NCBI GenBank assembly: GCA_038210275.1 | Contig: JBBQWV010000009.1 | Span: forward strand, 60,989 to 124,988 | Direction of reading: 5' to 3' | DNA: 64,000 nt | Origin: PALSA-1296 sp038210275 | Lineage (GTDB): Bacteria > Bacteroidota > Ignavibacteria > Palsa-1295 | In this document: positions 8,948 through 16,879 of the stretch, in pieces | How positions within the stretch are numbered: the first letter of the stretch is position 1 | How the letters are laid out: each line of letters opens with the position of its first letter | The notes under the pieces: generated by a model | Told to the model about the DNA's origin: nothing | Seen by the model: the letters and a program-made list of their open reading frames with translations, nothing else | The model's database searches: none | Program-made: the position numbers and the translations under genes

Positions 8948-9262
8948 TTATCCGTTATCCTGTTCGAGATCTTCGTGATTATCACCGCCTAAGCTGTAAT
9001 AATTATTTTCCTCATCTTCTTTTCCGCTTGCTGGAGTAGATTCATCATCTTCGTTGCCCGGTATATCAAGGTCTTCACCTGTCATATCGTCACGGAAGCT
9101 TTTCTCATTCAGTGTTCCGGGAATTTCATTCGGTGCTTTCTTTGATGTTACATCATCCGGGTTAATATCGGATTCCTCGATGCCTTTGGAATAAATATCA
9201 TCACCCGGAGGATAGACGGGGTATCCGGGAGTGTCATTAGTCTCTTTGTTTACATTATTCAT
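8948..9262 (-). CDS. small acidic, probably disordered protein
   Basis: A 104-residue protein extremely rich in Asp, Glu, Asn, Pro and Gly with no hydrophobic core, cysteines or signal peptide; it ends DNHEDLEQDNG. It shares the phrase SFRDDMTGEDLDIPG with the neighbouring zinc-finger protein's SFRGDIGAAGLP, hinting at a common origin of the tails. First gene of the operon leading to ferritin. Function unrecognised; composition resembles stress-induced hydrophilic proteins. Confidence 0.65.
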   Translation of the reverse strand: MNNVNKETNDTPGYPVYPPGDDIYSKGIEESDINPDDVTSKKAPNEIPGTLNEKSFRDDMTGEDLDIPGNEDDESTPASGKEDEENNYYSLGGDNHEDLEQDNG

Positions 9263-9402
9263 AGTAATACCTTTTTTATTATTGTTGGCAATTTACTTCT
9301 TGGGGATTACGGAGATTATTTTGGGGATGTAAAATTAACAGAAAATAAAAAAAAGTAATTCCGCCTCAGACAAGATGGAAATAAAAGGAGGAATGCTGCG
9401 AA

Positions 9403-10038
9403 TCATAATCCGCCCATGGTTTTATCCATTGAGTGAATAGTATTCACTTCTTTATTCGCCGTTTCAAGTATACTCTTCAATTCAAAACTGTTTGTAAAAG
9501 TAGTAATTGGCTTGGGGCTGGGAGGATTTTCCGGTCGTCCGGCAAAGTGCATTTGAAACCACTTTGAATCGTGCCACGAGCCGAGCTTATAACCGACTTG
9601 TTTGAAGATACCGATCTCTTCGAACCCAGATGCTTTGTGGAACTCCTCGCTCTTGATATTCGGAATAACCACTCCTGCGAAGACATTGACAAACCCTTGA
9701 AGTTTCAGGATAGAAAATAACGTCTCATAAAGTATCTTTGCGATCCCCTTCCGATGAAAATCACTTGCGATATATACTGCCGATTCCGGCGACCAGCGAT
9801 ATGCAGGCCTTGCACGATGCGTGTTGACATAAGCGTATCCGATAACCCTACCCTCCGACTTACATACTACCCACGGATACTGCTCGGTGATCTTCTCGAT
9901 CCGCGATCTGAATTCTTCAACGGTGGGGACTTCTTCTTCAAAAGTAATAGCTGTTGACATGACATACGGAGCATACACTGCCAAAGCCGATTCGGCATCA
10001 TCGGGAGTTATCAGGCGGATCGTGAATTGTTTGTTCAT
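9403..10038 (-). CDS. GNAT N-acetyltransferase, phosphinothricin-acetyltransferase type
   Basis: A 211-residue acetyltransferase counted from the ATG at 10038 (an in-frame ATG lies 12 bases upstream). The GNAT domain (about 5-165) shows FEEEVPTVEEF, the pyrophosphate-binding region around DFHRKGIAKILYETL and the C-terminal VGYKLGSWHDSKWFQ block characteristic of the PAT/YncA subgroup, whose known members acetylate phosphinothricin, methionine sulfoximine or related amino acids. The real substrate here is unknown. The last 40 residues extend beyond the domain. Confidence 0.85.
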   Translation of the reverse strand: MNKQFTIRLITPDDAESALAVYAPYVMSTAITFEEEVPTVEEFRSRIEKITEQYPWVVCKSEGRVIGYAYVNTHRARPAYRWSPESAVYIASDFHRKGIAKILYETLFSILKLQGFVNVFAGVVIPNIKSEEFHKASGFEEIGIFKQVGYKLGSWHDSKWFQMHFAGRPENPPSPKPITTFTNSFELKSILETANKEVNTIHSMDKTMGGL

Positions 10039-10050
10039 CGGGGAAATCAA

Positions 10051-10470
10051 CTTCCTCGACCGGCACTAAGTTTCCCGAGCAAGAACGTTTAAGCATTGAG
10101 CTTTGAAATTTATGCTTGATTTGAAGCCTTATCTAACCCCTTAATTTTCAAGGATATAATTGTGCACACCTCACTTATTTCTCTTCTCCTAATTACTAAA
10201 TAATAACTTCTTCCCTCTTTAAAACAAATGGGCACCTATGGGGTGGTTCCGTATCTTTGTTGTATGACAAAAACCTCATCCCCAAAACTTGAAGTTTAAG
10301 TTTCGCAGCATTTTTCCCCTCTTTAAAAAAGCTAGCCACCTATTCCGAAGTTCCAACATTAATGGTTTCGGAGTCGAGACTTTTCTAAAAAAGCTGTAAC
10401 TTTTATGCCATAAAAGACCTTAATATCAAGGCTGAAGTAAGTTTTTTTCGTACACTTTTGGAAAAAGAAT
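10051..10470. other. gene-free stretch before the secreted protein at 10471
   Basis: No coding frame is convincing in these 420 bases. The promoter at 10252-10259 lies here, leaving a leader of about 200 bases. Within that leader the phrases CCCTCTTTAAAA and CACCTAT occur twice (about 10213-10239 and 10318-10342), a weak repeat of unknown meaning. Confidence 0.5.
10252..10259 (+). promoter_or_regulatory. TAnnTTTG promoter of the 10471 gene
   Basis: TATCTTTG preceded by CG matches the CG-TAnnTTTG form repeated through the window. It predicts a start of transcription near 10264 and a leader of about 200 bases. Confidence 0.5.
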
Positions 10471-11127
10471 ATGAACACTTATAGTAAGTATTTCTTGAGC
10501 GGCATTTTTATGCTATTGCTCTCATCTTCTATTTTGAACAGGACGGCAACAGCTTGCCCTCTTGACATTTCAATAGATGACGGATCGTGGTCTTTCAATG
10601 CCGCAATGGGAAATTCGCAAACCAAGACGGTGACAGTACAAGGTCTCCCTGGCACGGTTGTTACCATTAGCATAGGATCCGGTGCATTTACCGTCGATCG
10701 ATCGGAGATCACTATTGGTGGTGGTAAACCTTGGCCAACATTTACGATCACCTTCCATCCCGGTGCAGGTGCTACCGGAACGTTGAAGGCATCATTGTCG
10801 GTCACCTGCAGCATATGCAAGACGGGTGCAAGCTTAGAAGGTACTGTTCCGGCATCAGGAGTCGCAAACTCAGTTCCGAGCGATGTCTCGTTTACTGTTA
10901 CTCCGAATCCTGCGAGAGATAATGTCAATATCCTGACAAGCGGCGTCCGGACGGCAGAGATAGGAATTTACGATCTGCTCGGCAAAGAGATCGCTTCTCG
11001 GAAGACGACAAACTGGAAGTGGAATGCCACAAGCATAGTACCAGGCTCTTATATAGTCCGTATCACAGGCGAGTCCAATACCGGAGAGGCATTTCTTACT
11101 TCGAAAAGAATTATCATCTCGAGATAA
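10471..11127 (+). CDS. secreted protein with T9SS sorting domain
   Basis: A 218-residue exported protein: signal peptide (about 1-28), a beta-rich middle domain (about 30-130) resembling an immunoglobulin-like/ASPM-type module (TVTVQGLPGTVVTISIG, TFTITFHPG), and a type A T9SS sorting domain (about 140-218; VTPNPARDNVNI, IYDLLGKEIAS, PGSYIVRI). It would be exported through the outer membrane and cleaved or anchored. Stands alone; the accessory region begins just downstream. Confidence 0.82.
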   Translation: MNTYSKYFLSGIFMLLLSSSILNRTATACPLDISIDDGSWSFNAAMGNSQTKTVTVQGLPGTVVTISIGSGAFTVDRSEITIGGGKPWPTFTITFHPGAGATGTLKASLSVTCSICKTGASLEGTVPASGVANSVPSDVSFTVTPNPARDNVNILTSGVRTAEIGIYDLLGKEIASRKTTNWKWNATSIVPGSYIVRITGESNTGEAFLTSKRIIISR

Positions 11128-11153
11128 TTTTTTCTTATAGATGTGATGATTTT

Positions 11154-11204
11154 CTCAGATGGACCGAAGCAGTACTACAACGATTTGGAGAAGAGGTGGT
11201 TGAG
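11154..11204 (+). repeat. left boundary copy of a 51-bp direct repeat
   Basis: About 44 of 51 bases match 15462-15512. In one frame both copies encode LRW-x-EAVLQ-x-FGEE, so they may be remnants of the same coding sequence. They bracket the toxin/repeat-array region. Confidence 0.6.
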
Positions 11205-11269
11205 GGAATAAGGTGACAACCTTTTGGATTTCAGGTTCGTTTAACTAATTGATTCAAATATTTACTTAA

Positions 11270-11539
11270 ATGGAGTCTAACAAAGTAATAGTTATAGACG
11301 AACCAGAGCTAACACCTGTTGAATTCTCAGAAAGTTTGGTTAAAGCTTTTTGGAATGTTCTAGATGATTCGATCCGGACAAACCATGACATGGTATTTTC
11401 AGTAGATGGAAAGATATTCGTTGTCGAATGCAAAAGGTTAGGGAAAATGAAGTCTTATTTGGACCAACACAAACAAGAAAATATTCTGCCAAAATTGATT
11501 AGGGACTATGCCAGATCCCACGAACTTGAACACCAATAA
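11270..11539 (+). CDS. small protein preceding the zeta-like toxin (possible antitoxin)
   Basis: An 89-residue protein of no recognised family. Its stop overlaps the start of the zeta-like kinase gene by 32 bases, the coupling usual for toxin-antitoxin modules, so an antitoxin role is an inference from position. The N-terminal half contains acidic and hydrophobic strands (KVIVIDEPELTPVEF), the C-terminal half is helical and basic. Confidence 0.55.
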   Translation: MESNKVIVIDEPELTPVEFSESLVKAFWNVLDDSIRTNHDMVFSVDGKIFVVECKRLGKMKSYLDQHKQENILPKLIRDYARSHELEHQ

Positions 11540-12291
11540 AAAGAGGTTCCGGATGTTTGCCGGACCAAATGGTTCTGGAAAATCTACTCTTTACAACCAA
11601 CTTATCAATGTAACCGGTACGATCCATACAAAAATTTATGTAGCCGCAGATAAGATCGAGGCAGAGATGCGACAACATCAATATTTTGATTTTACTGATT
11701 ATCATGTTGTTCCTGATGAAGAAGAATTTAAGATAGTAATTGGCGAGTCCACCCTTCTGGATAACACTATTTATAAAGAGGAATTATTGCTTTCATTACG
11801 TATACAGGACAATAAATTGATCGTCGGCAATAATACATTTATTGATTCTTACCTTGCATCTGCAATTGCCAGTTACCTGGCCCAGAAGTTATTTGAAACG
11901 AACCAGAATTTTTGTATCGAAACGGTCATGTCCCATCGCTCCAAGATTAAGTTGCTCGAACAAGCAAGAAAGATGGGATACAAGACATATCTCTATTTTG
12001 TTTTTACGGAAAATCCAGATCTGAACGTCATGCGAATTGCCGAACGTGTAAAACAGGGTGGGCATAATGTCTCTGAGGAGAAGGTGAAGTCACGCTTCGA
12101 GCGGTTCGATCGGTTACCTTGCGGAAGCTGCCACAGTTGCCGATAATACCTATATCATTGAAAATTCCACTGCCTTTGATCCGGTAATCTATCTCGAAGA
12201 TGGCACTCAAACATTTATAAATCCAAGATTTCCTTTCAAAGTAAAACTTTCTGATTTCTTTGAAAAATTCAAAAAAATCATCAATATCTGA
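11508..12291 (+). pseudogene. zeta-toxin-like P-loop kinase, frameshifted
   Basis: The frame from 11508 encodes a zeta-toxin/AAA_33-type kinase with Walker A GPNGSGKST at about 19-27, the ADKIEAE substrate-lid region, and the QNFCIETVMSHRSKIKLL and FVFTENPDLNVMRIAERVKQGGHNV blocks. It stops at 12146 after an aberrant tail rich in Cys. In the next frame, starting at 12115, 58 codons to 12291 encode YLAEAATVADNTYIIENS and a normal C terminus, exactly what should follow SRFERFDR. So one base is extra near 12114, or the assembly is wrong there. Intact relatives phosphorylate UDP-sugars or other small molecules; whether this copy is active is unclear. Confidence 0.75.
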
Positions 12292-12345
12292 TTCGCTTCC
12301 CTCCTAGCTAACAACCGAGCTAACCGCACATTTCACCGCAAGGAT

Positions 12346-12825
12346 CATATTGCTATTCAAACCGAAAATTACGGCGCCATGCCAATAAAACTCACCGAAG
12401 GGCCCTCTTAAAACAACTGGAGTCCGACTCCGACAGTCCGACAAATACCTACGGAAATAATGGATGTCGGACTTTAACCCTTCTCTACTAAGTCCGACAC
12501 TATACTATTTTGTATAGTGTATGTCGGACTGTCGGACTGTCGGAGTTGGTCGCGTCCACTTCAAAGGACAGCAGCAACCCGAACTTCGTCACTTAGCCAA
12601 ATCCCCTACAAAGTGACTAAGTGACTAACTTACTCTTTATGGAGTAGTTAGTCACTATACATATTGTATAGGGTTTGACTAAGTGACTAAGTGGCTAACT
12701 TCCCGAGGAGAACTACGTCACTTCGCCAAATACCTTACAAAGTGGCTGACTGACGTACTTACTCTCTCCGAAGAAGTACGTCACTATATATATTATATAG
12801 GGTTTGACTGACTGACTTTCTGGGA
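12346..12825. repeat. structured palindromic repeat array, copy 1
   Basis: A 480-bp gene-free stretch sharing long blocks with 15050-15452. Each block has a core close to CTATACATATTGTATAG flanked by repeated short units. Block alpha uses GTCCGAC/GTCGGAC (hairpin 12491-12530), block beta uses TTAGTCAC and GTGACTAA (12648-12690), block gamma uses GTGACGTAC and GACTGACTGAC (about 12746-12817). Upstream of the cores in beta and gamma lies a second hairpin (e.g. GTGACTAAC...GTTAGTCAC; GACGTACTT...AAGTACGTC). No ORF of note. Likely non-coding structured element; function unknown. Confidence 0.8.
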
Positions 12826-12846
12826 GAGCGCATTTTAATTATACTC

Positions 12847-13089
12847 TCATCCCAAACCTAACTCTTTTCTGAATTGCTCATAAGGGATTAAGGGGTGGTT
12901 TGCATTCTCCCGTCTGGCTTCTTCGATTGCGTAGTGATCTTCGTAATCTTCAAGATGTCGGACGGCAAGCAAGAATTCCTCTTTTGGCAAAAGAACATAT
13001 TCTTTTCCATCCCTCATGATAAATTCGGGATGAGAATGAATCGGTTCTTTTGGCAGTTCGATGGGTTCGATTATAAGTTCTTCTTTCAT
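12847..13089 (-). CDS. orphan antitoxin-like protein
   Basis: An 80-residue acidic protein ending in a pattern common in Phd/RelB-type antitoxins (LEDYEDHYAIEEARRENANHPLIPYEQFRKELGLG). The ATG at 13089 is chosen because GGAGGT lies 10 bases upstream (13100-13105), an unusually good Shine-Dalgarno for this genome; a TTG at 13128 is the only alternative. No toxin gene adjoins it: the next gene upstream is a membrane protein. It may be a leftover antitoxin or an anti-addiction gene (inference). Confidence 0.6.
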   Translation of the reverse strand: MKEELIIEPIELPKEPIHSHPEFIMRDGKEYVLLPKEEFLLAVRHLEDYEDHYAIEEARRENANHPLIPYEQFRKELGLG

Positions 13090-13140
13090 GGCTTCATTTA
13101 CCTCCTTTTCCAAAAGTATTCCCCTCAAAAATTTTACTCC

Positions 13141-13641
13141 TCATTTCGGGATTGTGAGAATCGGCTTCACATTCCATGCGGAGAAAAAGTAAATCAGAAC
13201 TCTTGCAAAGGGAAAGATGCACATGCTGAAGGCGAGGAAATCCATAAAATAACGATGGCTCTCATTCAGAAATATCCATGCAACCGCCAGTGCAAGACTG
13301 AGCATAGATATCTCGGTAATGAACTGAACGATATTTCCAAGCCATAGAAAAAAGCGTGGTTTACCCGCGCGGAATGCGATGTAGGGAGCAGGAAGTTCAT
13401 TGTTTTTTTCCGAGAACGTTTGTGCGATCAGCTTCCAGACATTCCAAAGAAAAAGTATAATAAATCTTGCTAGGATAAAAGCGCTTATCCATACGAAGGT
13501 GGTATAGACGATATTACCATTGCCTTCGCTTATCGAGTATAGGTTGATAAATCCTACGACTAGTGCAAAACATGCTGAGATCAGTTCAGTAACTATTCGT
13601 GCGAAAATTTTGAGTCCGGTGTAGAACGTATGTTTCTGCAT
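13141..13641 (-). CDS. membrane protein of unknown function
   Basis: A 166-residue protein from the ATG at 13641 (an upstream in-frame start at 13665 gives 8 more residues). Four hydrophobic helices are visible, near residues 10-35, 44-66, 96-122 and 130-152, with basic connecting loops. No family recognised. The start of the antitoxin-like gene lies 51 bases downstream, so the two may be cotranscribed. Confidence 0.6.
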   Translation of the reverse strand: MQKHTFYTGLKIFARIVTELISACFALVVGFINLYSISEGNGNIVYTTFVWISAFILARFIILFLWNVWKLIAQTFSEKNNELPAPYIAFRAGKPRFFLWLGNIVQFITEISMLSLALAVAWIFLNESHRYFMDFLAFSMCIFPFARVLIYFFSAWNVKPILTIPK

Positions 13642-13849
13642 TATAGAAACTACGGTGTATGACAATAAAGGTTACTCGACTCCCCGGTATCTTGGCCCAA
13701 TACCAAGCGTTCTTAAACTCATCCTCTTTGGCGGATAGAAACCATGGAAACAGCAGTAAACGGAATTGAAGTTATGAAATTTTAGTAGTGCGGACGCGTA
13801 CCCATTCGGTAGACGGCAACTAACTCTACTTTCCCAAAGTTTCATTAGC

Positions 13850-14479
13850 ATGCGAAAGCTAATATATATACTATCCTTTTTTTCCTTTTTAGCTTATCAT
13901 GTCGGATCAACTGTTGCACAAACGGCTGAACCTCTATTCGACACATCATTCACGATCTTCGGCGATCCGGAACATGATTATAGGGTGCACCTACTCGTAC
14001 TTGATCGAGACGGCGATTACGGAATGAGAAATAATGCTCTGTTGACGTTGACTCAGGATGGTTGCTTTGGAAAGAAGTCCATTATTTATGATTCGTTATC
14101 CATTTCTGATCCCTTTGAGGATTATTATATTATATGGGAGAATTTTACTCCGGATAATGTAAAAGATATGAAAATTTACAGTAGTTCGAGTGCGCGAAGT
14201 GATTTGCACTATTATTTATATATCGTCGATACAGCAATGCATACACTTCACCGAGTGAAAGGTTTTGAAGACATCCCCAATGCCGAATATGATTCAGTGA
14301 ATAATATTATCAAAAGCTATGCCATGTCTGGCAGGGATTACTGGAAATTTTACAAAATTAACGCAAAATATAAAGCTGTTGACCTTGGCTATACGCTGTA
14401 TGAAGATCACGACGAAAAAGGTCATAAGCGATTCGAAAAACAATGGCAAGCGCTTAAGCGGAAAAATCACTGGAAGTAA
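13850..14479 (+). CDS. exported hypothetical protein
   Basis: A 209-residue protein with a clear signal peptide (MRKLIYILSFFSFLAYHVGS, cleavage near VAQ-TA). The mature part is rich in Asp and Tyr (DRDGDYGMRNNALLTLTQDG), a composition seen in FG-GAP/VCBS-like surface domains, but no complete repeat is present. No sorting domain. Function unknown. Confidence 0.6.
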   Translation: MRKLIYILSFFSFLAYHVGSTVAQTAEPLFDTSFTIFGDPEHDYRVHLLVLDRDGDYGMRNNALLTLTQDGCFGKKSIIYDSLSISDPFEDYYIIWENFTPDNVKDMKIYSSSSARSDLHYYLYIVDTAMHTLHRVKGFEDIPNAEYDSVNNIIKSYAMSGRDYWKFYKINAKYKAVDLGYTLYEDHDEKGHKRFEKQWQALKRKNHWK

Positions 14480-14668
14480 ACCCAAAAATCGCCTTCCATT
14501 GCAGGTTCAATATTCGAAAAAGAAAAAGGTTTGTCAACGTGCCAATCGAAGATTCTTAAAGATTTAATAGCTTGACTACCTGTGTAGTTTATCATGATAG
14601 GTGACGTTGGCGCGCAACTACTTAGACTTTATGCTCGTTTTTTATCGATTCGGATAAATAGAGTAAAT

Positions 14669-15031
14669 ATGAATTGGAAAATATTTCTTAAGCTTCTATC
14701 ACTTATTTTTGCTCTTTCGCTCTTGCCTCTGATTAGCGTCGACCTTGCTTGGGCTGAAAGCGGGATAGAGTACTATTTTTTATACATCTGCCTGTTCTAT
14801 TTTATTTTTCTTATCATTGGCCTTTTTGTATCTGCAAAAATATTTAAATATCTACTTGTCCTGATTGGAATCTCGTGGATCATCGTTGCAATCATGAAAG
14901 GATTGCCAAGTGCCCATATTCTCTTCTTACTTCAGGCGCTTGTCGGAGTTGTGGTACTCATTGGAAATTTGAGAGATGCTGTTTCGGGACTTCCAACCGC
15001 TGAGAAGAAAAATACTTCCGTTGTAAGTTAG
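14669..15031 (+). CDS. small four-helix membrane protein
   Basis: A 120-residue protein counted from the ATG at 14669 (MNWKIFLK); a start at 14594 would add 25 residues without features. Four hydrophobic segments lie near residues 7-24, 35-57, 62-83 and 86-106. It resembles generic small integral membrane proteins; no family recognised. It ends just before the second repeat array. Confidence 0.55.
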   Translation: MNWKIFLKLLSLIFALSLLPLISVDLAWAESGIEYYFLYICLFYFIFLIIGLFVSAKIFKYLLVLIGISWIIVAIMKGLPSAHILFLLQALVGVVVLIGNLRDAVSGLPTAEKKNTSVVS

Positions 15032-15049
15032 GCTCAGCAGCTGCACTGC

Positions 15050-15452
15050 CATATTGCTATTCAAACCGAAAATTACGACGACCTCCCTATAATTCTCGCT
15101 GACTGCGCTCTTAAAACTACTGAAGTCCGACTCCGACAGTCCGACAAATACCTACGGAAATCGGGGCTGTCGGACTTTAACCCTTCTCTACTAAGTCCGA
15201 CACTATACTACTTTGTATAGTGTATGTCGGACTGTCGGAGTTGGGCGCGTCCACTTCAAAGGACAGCAGCAACCCGAACTTTGCCCCTATACATATTGTA
15301 TAGGGTTTGGCAAAGTGGCAAAGTGACTAACTTCCCGAGGAGAACTTCGTCACTTCGCCAAATCCCCTACAAAGTGACTAAGTGACTAACTTACTCTTTA
15401 TGGAGTAGTTAGTCACTATACATATTGTATAGGGTTTGACTAAGTGACTAAC
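15050..15452. repeat. structured palindromic repeat array, copy 2
   Basis: A gene-free stretch sharing with copy 1 the entry sequence CATATTGCTATTCAAACCGA, block alpha (hairpin 15194-15233) and block beta (15409-15451). Between them is a block delta (15279-15323) with the same TATACATATTGTATAG core but arms CTTTGCC and GGCAAAG (15279-15285 and 15309-15315). Thus the blocks are reshuffled between the copies and the arms change in sequence while staying complementary. Confidence 0.8.
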
Positions 15453-15461
15453 TGCCGTCTG

Positions 15462-15512
15462 CTCAGATGGGCTGAAGCAGTACTACAAGGATTTGGAGAA
15501 GAAGAGGTTGCG
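15462..15512 (+). repeat. right boundary copy of a 51-bp direct repeat
   Basis: Matches 11154-11204 at about 44 of 51 positions and directly follows repeat array 2. See the left copy. Confidence 0.6.
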
Positions 15513-15531
15513 GAAGTGAAGAATTTGCACA

Positions 15532-16842
15532 TTAATCGACATTTATCACCTTTGTAGTATAGTGTTTTGCAAATTCATTAAGAGTTTTTCTTTTGTCTTG
15601 TGGGTAATCTTTGCGAAAGAATGGCCATGCCTTCCGGATTATGCTTACTTTGTTTTTCTCAAGTCCATAAGAAAAACGCAGATTAAAGAAAACACAGCAC
15701 GGTACATGGCCTAACCCAGGTTCTCCTTCTGCAGATATGTCTGAGAAAAAGCCTTCCGGATTTGTTGAAAATTCATGCTCACCGAACTCAACGTCTTTTC
15801 CATAAAGAACTGCAACAACCTCATCCAGCACATGAGGCAACTCTGTTCCAATAAATACAGCATTTGTAGCTTCATCAACAGTCTGTCGTGGCAACTGCTT
15901 TGTTGCAGCATTCCGAAAATTGGATTGCACTGCACTGAATTCGGAGCCATTGTACTCTTCCTCATATTCCACCAGTGACAGGCCATGGAATGAGCTATCA
16001 ATAGTTATTCCTTGTATGACAAACTTATCTTTTATTCCTTTCTTTCTTTCTTCTTTCTGTTGCTCTACAATTTCATTTTTGAGACTAATAATTGCACCGC
16101 CTTGAGTTATTTGGACTTCATATGCTTCAGATTCACCTACAGTTTGATATAAAGACAGCATCTCTTCAAGTTGAATGGCCCCCTCAATAACTTGCTTATC
16201 CGATAAATAATTACTTGGCATCAAAATCCGAATTCCAGATTGAATATTTTTAGAAGAAAGAAGTTGAATTGCATTAAAAAGATTTTCTCCATGCTCTTTT
16301 GTAATATCGTTGAAAATCCATTTGACATCAGCATTTATTGTGGCGGCAGTAAATGCAGCACGAATGTCAAAATCATTGTTTGAATCTGCCACAGGGTTAT
16401 GAGCAGTTGTATTTCCCCCAATATCTTCAAATGATGCTCGAATATCAATCTCGGCAAGTAACTGAAAGAACTGATTACTATCACGCAGCATCGCTTTATA
16501 TTCTGAGATGTCACTTCTTTTCTTTAGTGTTATCAGATTTTGTTCAAAGAGAACAAGAGCTCCTCTAAATGGATGGTTCAATTCTTGAAAAGTCCACACA
16601 TGAAATCCGCGAAGTAAGCGACGGTGTACTTTGCCCAATCTATTTTGAACTGAAACAAATATTTGTTCGATTTCAGGCAAAGTGTAACCATTTTCTTTTA
16701 CACATTGATTAAACGTATCAATTTGTTTCTCAAGATCTGATCCAAAAAGATCGAAGATTTCAACAAACCGCTTTCGCACTTTCTCGGTGTCAATTTGTAG
16801 TATCAAAATAGCCATAGTTATATCGAAAGATTTATTCTGCAC
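15532..16842 (-). CDS. hypothetical protein, 436 residues
   Basis: No family recognised. The first 110 residues are mainly helical (KVRKRFVEIFDLFGSDLEKQIDTFNQ), the middle (about 150-250) alternates strands and helices in the manner of an alpha/beta sensor domain (RILMPSNYLSDKQVIEGAIQLEEML), and the C-terminal part carries VEYEEEYNGSEFSAV and two adjacent cysteines (GHVPCCVFFNLR). No signal peptide or membrane helix. It follows two other minus-strand genes of unknown function and probably belongs with them. The sequence is AT-richer than the surrounding housekeeping genes, suggesting acquisition. Confidence 0.6.
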   Translation of the reverse strand: MQNKSFDITMAILILQIDTEKVRKRFVEIFDLFGSDLEKQIDTFNQCVKENGYTLPEIEQIFVSVQNRLGKVHRRLLRGFHVWTFQELNHPFRGALVLFEQNLITLKKRSDISEYKAMLRDSNQFFQLLAEIDIRASFEDIGGNTTAHNPVADSNNDFDIRAAFTAATINADVKWIFNDITKEHGENLFNAIQLLSSKNIQSGIRILMPSNYLSDKQVIEGAIQLEEMLSLYQTVGESEAYEVQITQGGAIISLKNEIVEQQKEERKKGIKDKFVIQGITIDSSFHGLSLVEYEEEYNGSEFSAVQSNFRNAATKQLPRQTVDEATNAVFIGTELPHVLDEVVAVLYGKDVEFGEHEFSTNPEGFFSDISAEGEPGLGHVPCCVFFNLRFSYGLEKNKVSIIRKAWPFFRKDYPQDKRKTLNEFAKHYTTKVINVD

Positions 16843-16879
16843 ATCTAAGTGATAGTATTGTGAAAGAGACTATGATTTA

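Noticed and set aside
13780..13830. tRNA-like sequence (GTACCCATTCGGTAGACGGC)
   Set aside because: No cloverleaf with acceptor stem could be formed.
12346..15452. CRISPR array or integron attC sites in the repeat arrays
   Set aside because: There are no equal-length repeats with unique spacers, and the pairs do not fit the attC core RYYYAAC/GTTRRRY; no cas or integrase gene is seen.
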